Shown: positions 59,277 through 64,000 of the stretch, piece by piece
Layout: each line of letters begins with the position of its first letter
Position numbering within the stretch: the first letter of the stretch is position 1
Source of the DNA: an uncultured Lachnospiraceae bacterium
GTDB lineage: Bacteria > Bacillota > Clostridia > Lachnospirales > Lachnospiraceae
NCBI GenBank assembly: GCA_947626915.1
Contig: CANQUA010000004.1
Location: 1 to 64,000, forward strand
Direction: 5' to 3'
Length of the DNA: 64,000 bases
Translations under genes and position numbers: made by a program
The notes under the pieces: generated by a model
The model's database searches: none
Told to the model about the DNA's origin: nothing
The model's input: the letters and a program-made list of their open reading frames with translations, nothing else

Positions 59277-60410
59277 TCATACGGATTCCAGAAATTCCTG
59301 GATGTAATAGAGCGCGCCGCCGACGGCGGGCGTATATTCTCCGCATTCTCCCAGGATCAGCTGATCAGCGGTCAGCGGAAACGGCGTCATGTCGTTGGCC
59401 ATCTCCAATAGCGTGGAAATATCCTCCGGGATCAGATAGGGCGCCAGATAACCGCTGAGTATAAAAGTAGTATCCAGGACAATGCTCAGGTTGCGGATAG
59501 CGAATGCCAGCCGCTGCAGATATTGCCGCCAGATCCTTTGGAGCCTGGGCGGCCGGGTGCTGCGCAGGGCGGAGAAAAAGTCGGCGGCTTTCATTTCCGC
59601 TTCGTTTTCCAGGCTTTCTACCGAACAAAAGGTTTCCAGACATCCGCGTTTTCCGCAGTAGCATACAGGGCCGTCCGGCTGCACGCACATATGCTCGATC
59701 AGGCCGCCGCGCATATGATCGCCGGACTGTACGTTTCCGTCGATGATCAGCGCGCCGCCCAGATTGTAGTTTAAGAGCAGTACGGCGGCATTTTTTATAT
59801 CCGGATGGTTCCAGTGTTCCAGGAAAGCGGAGGCCTTGGAATCGTGCTCCAGATGGAGGCGGTACGGAATATGCGCCTGAAAATTCTCCAGACGCATCTG
59901 GGAATTCCCCATGATGGCCCCGTAAACGATAGAGAAACCATCGCGTGAAACGATGCCCTGGGTCGCGATCGAGACGCCCAGGATGGAAGAGGGGGCGATC
60001 CCGTACTGTGTGATAAAAGCGTTAAGCTGTATGCCGATATAACGGTAATAATCGCTCTCGGAGACATAGTCGATCGTTACGGTATATTTATGTATGATAT
60101 GCCCATATAGATCTACAGCCACATAGTAAATGCGGTCTTTTAAAAGCTCGATGCCAATGGAAACGTGCTTGTCCGGTACGATCCGTATGACATAGGCCTT
60201 GCGTCCGCCGGTAGATGCGAAAAACCCGTCATATTTGATCAGGCCGGCTTCATAAAGCTGATTCAGATTGTGGCTGACGGTGGACAGGCCCATTTCCAGA
60301 GACTGTACTAACTGCAGTTTAGAAGTGGATCGCATATGGTAAATAGCTTGGTATACGCGGTTTTGATTGATCTTTCGAATGTTGGCGGCAGTAATACGTT
60401 CCTCTCCCAT
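59277..60410 (-). CDS. ROK-family transcriptional regulator
   Basis: 377 aa from the ATG with GGAG ten bases upstream. The N-terminal winged helix is TAANIRKINQNRVYQAIYHM and LSTVSHNLNQLYEAGLIKYD. The ROK domain has VSIGIELLKDRIYYVAVDLYG, NLGGALIIDG and the zinc-binding CYCGKRGCLETF. NagC/XylR-type repressors of this class bind palindromes and respond to sugars. It is divergent from the dehydrogenase/ABC operon and most likely controls it. Confidence 0.92.
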   Translation of the reverse strand: MGEERITAANIRKINQNRVYQAIYHMRSTSKLQLVQSLEMGLSTVSHNLNQLYEAGLIKYDGFFASTGGRKAYVIRIVPDKHVSIGIELLKDRIYYVAVDLYGHIIHKYTVTIDYVSESDYYRYIGIQLNAFITQYGIAPSSILGVSIATQGIVSRDGFSIVYGAIMGNSQMRLENFQAHIPYRLHLEHDSKASAFLEHWNHPDIKNAAVLLLNYNLGGALIIDGNVQSGDHMRGGLIEHMCVQPDGPVCYCGKRGCLETFCSVESLENEAEMKAADFFSALRSTRPPRLQRIWRQYLQRLAFAIRNLSIVLDTTFILSGYLAPYLIPEDISTLLEMANDMTPFPLTADQLILGECGEYTPAVGGALYYIQEFLESV

Positions 60411-60656
60411 GTAATAAACTCCAATCTCAGAAAATCGAAAATCCAATTATTTATTTCCACAATTTGGTTCGGTGGAAATAATACCCGAATGAATTGCTAT
60501 CATCATATTATATATAAGAAAAAATTGCAAGTCTCATATTTATTTTTTGATAAGTTTTTAACACACGACGTTTTTTGGCTGGGACCTTAATTGTGCAAAA
60601 AAAGTACGGTTGTTTTTTATAACAATAAAACAAATGGAAAAATATACAAAAAGTGC

Positions 60657-60685
60657 TTGCAATTTGAGCATGTATCGTGTATAAT
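60657..60685 (+). promoter_or_regulatory. promoter of the dehydrogenase / sugar-ABC operon
   Basis: TTGCAA, 17-base spacer, perfect TATAAT. The region around it (60430-60720) is strongly AT-rich and holds no gene. Confidence 0.85.
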
Positions 60686-60695
60686 GCAACTTAAA

Positions 60696-60721
60696 GTTAA
60701 TACTTAAGCATAAGTAATAAC
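60696..60721 (+). promoter_or_regulatory. palindromic operator, probably for the ROK repressor
   Basis: GTTAATACTTA-AGCA-TAAGTAATAAC: 11-base arms match at ten positions. It lies just after the -10 box, where a bound repressor would block the polymerase. ROK proteins bind AT-rich palindromes of this size. Confidence 0.7.
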
Positions 60722-60818
60722 TGAAATGAAATGATTTCCCAGATACAGGGAGAGAAATTTCGGAAGCGGTAAAGGGAACGTGTGAAAAGATTAAAGAAGG
60801 AGGGAAAGTTGAGAACAC

Positions 60819-61913
60819 GTGAAAGGGACGTATTTTTTAGGGAACGGTAATTTTGAGATCAGAGAAAAGGCATTAAGTTCTCTTGGCCCTGACGAGGTTT
60901 TGGTACGTGTTGCCGCGTGCGGCGTGTGCGGAACGGACGTACATATCTATCATGGAGACAAGGGCTCGGCAGAGGTGCATCCTCCGGTGATTCTGGGACA
61001 TGAATTGGCCGGTATCGTGGAACGGGTAGGAGAAAATGTAGATCTGGTAGCGGCAGAGGATCATGTGGCGATCGACCCGAATATTTATTGCGGGAAGTGC
61101 CGTCCATGCCGCCAGGGGAAGAAACAGTTGTGTGAGAATCTGAGCGCTATCGGCGTGACGAGAGACGGAGGCTTTGCGGATTATTGCGTAGTGCCGCAGA
61201 CCCAATGCTTTAAGGTGGATCAGGAGATCCCCATCGAACATGCCGCTATGGCGGAGCCGCTGGCCTGCTGTATCCATGGGATTGACAGGGCGGGCATCCG
61301 GCCGGGCAGCGCGGTATGCGTGATAGGCGGGGGCGCGATCGGGCTGATGATGGTTCAGCTGGCCAGGATTGCGGGAGCGTCAAGCGTGGTCCTGAGCGAG
61401 CCAAACGCATTCAGGCGCAAGGTAGCGCTGGAGATCGGCGTAGATGCGGCGATCGATCCGCTGGAGGAAGATCTGGCCGCCCGCTATGAGGAAGTCACCG
61501 GTATACACGGCGCGGATGTCGTGATCGAGTGCGTAGGGAACACGAAAGCGGTAGAGCAGGCGTTTGCGGTTGCGGGAAAGGGAGCCGAGATCGTTCTGTT
61601 CAGCGTACCGAAGCCGGATACGTTTCATCCGCTCTCATTGGACGACGTATATCATAAGGAACTGAGCGTGACGGGATCGATGATCGATCCGGATACGTTT
61701 GAACGGGCGGTGTCTCTGCTGAATGAAAGAAGACTTAAGCTGGCCCCGATCATCACGCACGCGTATCCTACGGACCGGCTGGAAGACGCGATCCGGATGC
61801 AGATGAGCGATGAATCGATCAAAGTGGTCGTGAGTCCGGATCTGACGGAGCCGGTCGCTCTGCAGCCGGGAGAAAGCTGGAAATCGTATATATTCCATGC
61901 AGAAATAAGATAA
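60819..61913 (+). CDS. zinc-dependent sugar-alcohol dehydrogenase (MDR family)
   Basis: 364 aa from a GTG; AAGGAGGG lies 15 bases upstream, a long spacing, so the exact start is uncertain. CGVCGTDVHIYHG and GHELAGIVERVG are the catalytic-zinc motifs, CGKCRPCRQGKKQLC the structural zinc loop and VIGGGAIGLMMVQLA the NAD-binding Rossmann loop. It resembles sorbitol/L-iditol and threonine dehydrogenases. The adjoining ABC transporter suggests it oxidises the imported polyol or sugar. Confidence 0.9.
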   Translation: MKGTYFLGNGNFEIREKALSSLGPDEVLVRVAACGVCGTDVHIYHGDKGSAEVHPPVILGHELAGIVERVGENVDLVAAEDHVAIDPNIYCGKCRPCRQGKKQLCENLSAIGVTRDGGFADYCVVPQTQCFKVDQEIPIEHAAMAEPLACCIHGIDRAGIRPGSAVCVIGGGAIGLMMVQLARIAGASSVVLSEPNAFRRKVALEIGVDAAIDPLEEDLAARYEEVTGIHGADVVIECVGNTKAVEQAFAVAGKGAEIVLFSVPKPDTFHPLSLDDVYHKELSVTGSMIDPDTFERAVSLLNERRLKLAPIITHAYPTDRLEDAIRMQMSDESIKVVVSPDLTEPVALQPGESWKSYIFHAEIR

Positions 61914-61946
61914 GAACCAGTGGAAGACTAAGGAAGGAGATGAAAC

Positions 61947-62927
61947 GTGAAAAAGAGACAGACGAATAAAAAGGACTCTTTGCCGGCAGTTCCGTTTCGT
62001 ACCCGGCTTCACAAAGATCTCATGTATATCAGGCGGCACCCGGGGATGTATCTGATGATCATCCCGGCCCTGACGGTTTTGCTGATCTATAAATTTATCC
62101 CGTATTACGGGATCCTGATCGCTTTTAAGGATTACAACATTTTTGCGGGAAAAAACCCCTTGGATGCGATCGCGGCCAGCGACTGGGTGGGATTTTATTG
62201 GTTCGAGAAGCTGTTCAAGGGAAAAGACTTTATGAAAGTACTGATGAATACGCTGATCATCAATTTTGAAAAGATCGTGTGGATCTTCCCGATTCCGATC
62301 CTGTGCGCGATCATGCTGAATGAGATCGGACACCGTGCCTATAAAAGGCTGACGCAGACGGTGATCTACATTCCGCATTTCTTTTCCTGGGTCATCGTAT
62401 ACGGTATCTTTCTGTCGCTGCTTTCTTCCTCCGGCGTGGTAAACGGATTCCTGCAGGCGCTGGGATTTGAGAAGATCGGATTTTTTACCGATACGTCGGT
62501 GTTCCGCGGCGTCCTTGTATTTACGGAGGGATGGAAATCCATCGGTCATACGACCATTGTGTATCTGGCCGCGATCACCGGGCTCGACATGGAACTGTTT
62601 GACGCAGCGCGGGTCGACGGGGCCGGGAGGCTGAAGCAGATATGGCACATTACCATTCCGGGGATCCTGCCGTCGATCGTATTGATGCTGATCCTGAAAG
62701 TAGGACATATTCTGGATCATGGTTTCGAGCAGGTATTGCTGTTTTACAATTCTACCGTGTACGATGTGGCGGATATTATCCAGACTTATGTGTACCGGCA
62801 GGGCATCGGGCGGATGGAATTTTCATATTCCGCCGCGCTGGGACTGTTTAATTCCGTTGTTGCGTTTGTGCTGATCGTCGGCGCGAACGCCATCAGCAGA
62901 AAGACGCTGCACCGCAGCATCTGGTAG
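61947..62927 (+). CDS. carbohydrate ABC permease, LplB-like
   Basis: 326 aa from a GTG after AAGGAGATGAAAC. Six hydrophobic helices; MYLMIIPALTVLLIYKFIPYYG and the EAA-type loop DAARVDGAGRLKQIWHITIP identify the LplB/UgpA type. It should pair with the next permease and the secreted binding protein at the window's end. The cytoplasmic N-terminus is longer than in most relatives. Confidence 0.93.
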   Translation: MKKRQTNKKDSLPAVPFRTRLHKDLMYIRRHPGMYLMIIPALTVLLIYKFIPYYGILIAFKDYNIFAGKNPLDAIAASDWVGFYWFEKLFKGKDFMKVLMNTLIINFEKIVWIFPIPILCAIMLNEIGHRAYKRLTQTVIYIPHFFSWVIVYGIFLSLLSSSGVVNGFLQALGFEKIGFFTDTSVFRGVLVFTEGWKSIGHTTIVYLAAITGLDMELFDAARVDGAGRLKQIWHITIPGILPSIVLMLILKVGHILDHGFEQVLLFYNSTVYDVADIIQTYVYRQGIGRMEFSYSAALGLFNSVVAFVLIVGANAISRKTLHRSIW

Positions 62928-62939
62928 AGGAGGTTGAGA

Positions 62940-63845
62940 ATGGAAAAAAAGAGCCAAACGCGCCGTCCCTCAGGTCCTCCGCGGGGACGCCAGGATAAGA
63001 TGGTGACGGCGGTATCCTATGTCGTGATGACGGTACTTGGCCTGGTCTGCCTGCTCCCTTGCCTGCATGTGGCTTCGAAAGCGGTCAGCAACAATGTGGC
63101 GGTAACGCTGGGAAAAGTATATTTCTGGCCCAACGGGTTCCAGCTGGATTCGCTCCGTTATGTACTGACAGAGACGGGATATGTGAATGCTTTAAAGAAC
63201 AGCATCGTCGTTACGGTGATCGGAGTGGCGGGCAGTATGCTGATCACGATCCTGTTTGCGTATCCATTGTCAGAACCGCAGCTGCGCGGACGCGGCGTCC
63301 TGACGATCCTGTGCATGATCGCGATGGTATTTTCTGGCGGTCTGGTACCTACGTATATGGTATTCAGGACTATGGGCTTCCTGAATACGCGCGTTGCGCT
63401 GATCGTCCCCCACTTACTGAGCATTTTTAATCTGCTGATTGTGAGAAACTCGTTTGAGGGCCTGCCGGACGGCGTGAAAGAATCGGCGCGTATCGACGGA
63501 GCGGGAGATTTTCAGGTGCTTTTTTCGGTAGTCTGCCCGATGTCCAAGCCGGTCCTGGCTACCGTGAGCATGCTGTATGCGGTCAGCTACTGGAATAATT
63601 ATTTTGACGCTTCGATCTACATTACAAAAGATTCGCTGAAAACGATTCAGGTATATCTGAAAAATGTAACGGCCGATATCAATTCGGTGGCCGATGCGCT
63701 GAAAAGTGCGACCGGCGCGGCGATCAGCTCAGACGGGATGATCGCGTGTGCCGTTACTCTTACGGTGATACCGATCATCATGGTGTATCCGTTCGTGCAG
63801 CGCTATATGGTGCAGGGGATCACCATCGGATCAGAAAAAGGATAA
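62940..63845 (+). CDS. carbohydrate ABC permease, LplC/YtcP-like
   Basis: 301 aa. I prefer the ATG seven bases after AGAGGAGG over the TTG in the track. Helices include SYVVMTVLGLVCLLPCLHVA; the EAA loop reads VKESARIDGAGDFQVLFSVV. Typical second permease of Lpl-type oligosaccharide or aldouronate importers. No ATPase gene is seen; such importers often share MsmK-type ATPases. Confidence 0.93.
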   Translation: MEKKSQTRRPSGPPRGRQDKMVTAVSYVVMTVLGLVCLLPCLHVASKAVSNNVAVTLGKVYFWPNGFQLDSLRYVLTETGYVNALKNSIVVTVIGVAGSMLITILFAYPLSEPQLRGRGVLTILCMIAMVFSGGLVPTYMVFRTMGFLNTRVALIVPHLLSIFNLLIVRNSFEGLPDGVKESARIDGAGDFQVLFSVVCPMSKPVLATVSMLYAVSYWNNYFDASIYITKDSLKTIQVYLKNVTADINSVADALKSATGAAISSDGMIACAVTLTVIPIIMVYPFVQRYMVQGITIGSEKG

Positions 63846-63879
63846 CAGGGGAAATATGGGTTTTAGAAAGGCGGTACTT

Positions 63880-64000
63880 ATGATAAAGATAAAGAGGAAA
63901 TGTTGGAAAATAGCGAGCGTTCTCTGCGCCGCGGCTATGATCCTGCCGTCTTCTTTTTCCTCGCTTGCGACTACACAGAATGGATATACGGAAAGAGAAG
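63880..64000 (+). CDS. secreted protein, probable solute-binding lipoprotein or binding protein (partial)
   Basis: The gene starts at the ATG after AAAGGCGGTACTT and runs off the window. Only 40 residues are visible: a basic start MIKIKRKCWK, hydrophobic core IASVLCAAAMILPSSF and a likely signal-peptidase site SLATTQ. Its position after two Lpl-type permeases makes an extracellular sugar-binding protein the best guess. Confidence 0.7.
   Translation, partial: MIKIKRKCWKIASVLCAAAMILPSSFSSLATTQNGYTERE

Overview
The window looks like chromosomal DNA from a GC-rich Firmicute of the Clostridia, most likely a Lachnospiraceae-type gut anaerobe. The basis is Gram-positive promoter and AGGAGG ribosome-binding-site style, Clostridia-like protein families, a choline/glucan-binding-repeat surface protein, an Lpl-type sugar ABC transporter, an ECF thiamin S-component (ThiW), and a TPP riboswitch with an intrinsic terminator. 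There are no rRNA genes, CRISPR arrays or complete insertion sequences. All assignments come from reading motifs in the translated ORFs; no database search was run.

Layout. 1-3.3 kb: tRNA-His, tRNA-Gln, an uncharacterised helical protein, a HEPN/MNT toxin-antitoxin-like pair next to tRNA-Leu, and a sigma-region-4-like DNA-binding protein. 3.3-9.7 kb (minus strand): a LacI regulator, a two-component system (large multi-pass histidine kinase plus OmpR-type regulator), a GT4 glycosyltransferase and a DedA membrane protein. 9.7-12.1 kb: an ABC-F ATPase behind a long leader that contains imperfect tandem repeats. 12.1-14.7 kb (minus): an SsuABC/TauABC-like uptake operon with paired 28-bp repeats upstream. 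14.9-20.5 kb: a beta-carbonic anhydrase, a 1081-residue surface protein and an SLC13-type permease.

20.7-44.3 kb is the main feature: an almost continuous plus-strand Ter (TerD) stress-response locus. It opens with a TerY vWA / PP2C phosphatase / protein kinase triad and a PMCA-type calcium P-ATPase. Six TerD-domain proteins follow, two of them fused to other domains (vWA; a beta-rich N-terminal region), with an AIM24-like protein among them. A biosynthetic module comes next: CitE-like aldolase, PRTase-TRSP, StiP-PELOTA, ATP-grasp and HAD phosphatase. The locus ends with an unusual 1156-residue protein joining a ClpA/B-like AAA+ part to a membrane-anchor-less FtsH-like AAA plus M41 protease. 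Between StiP-PELOTA and ATP-grasp lies a ~1.6-kb AT-rich island (MITE-like element, frameshifted membrane protein, cytidine deaminase). The triad probably provides phosphorylation signalling, the P-ATPase and TerD proteins link the system to Ca2+, and the enzymes probably make a nucleoside-like small molecule. This follows published comparative genomics of Ter systems and is inference for this locus.

44.4-54.2 kb holds unrelated single genes: a small membrane protein, an APH-fold kinase, an Rpn/PD-(D/E)XK nuclease, a hotdog thioesterase, a GH31 glycosidase, a nitroreductase, an RraA-like protein, an FGGY kinase and an AlkZ-related protein. 54.3-57.8 kb is a thiamin salvage operon (TPP riboswitch, a second strongly structured leader of unknown class, thiW-thiM-thiE-thiD), followed by a MocR/GntR-type regulator lacking the PLP lysine. 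59.3-64 kb holds a ROK regulator divergent from a sugar dehydrogenase plus Lpl-type ABC permease operon, with a clear promoter and a near-perfect palindromic operator. The final gene, a secreted probable solute-binding protein, runs off the window.
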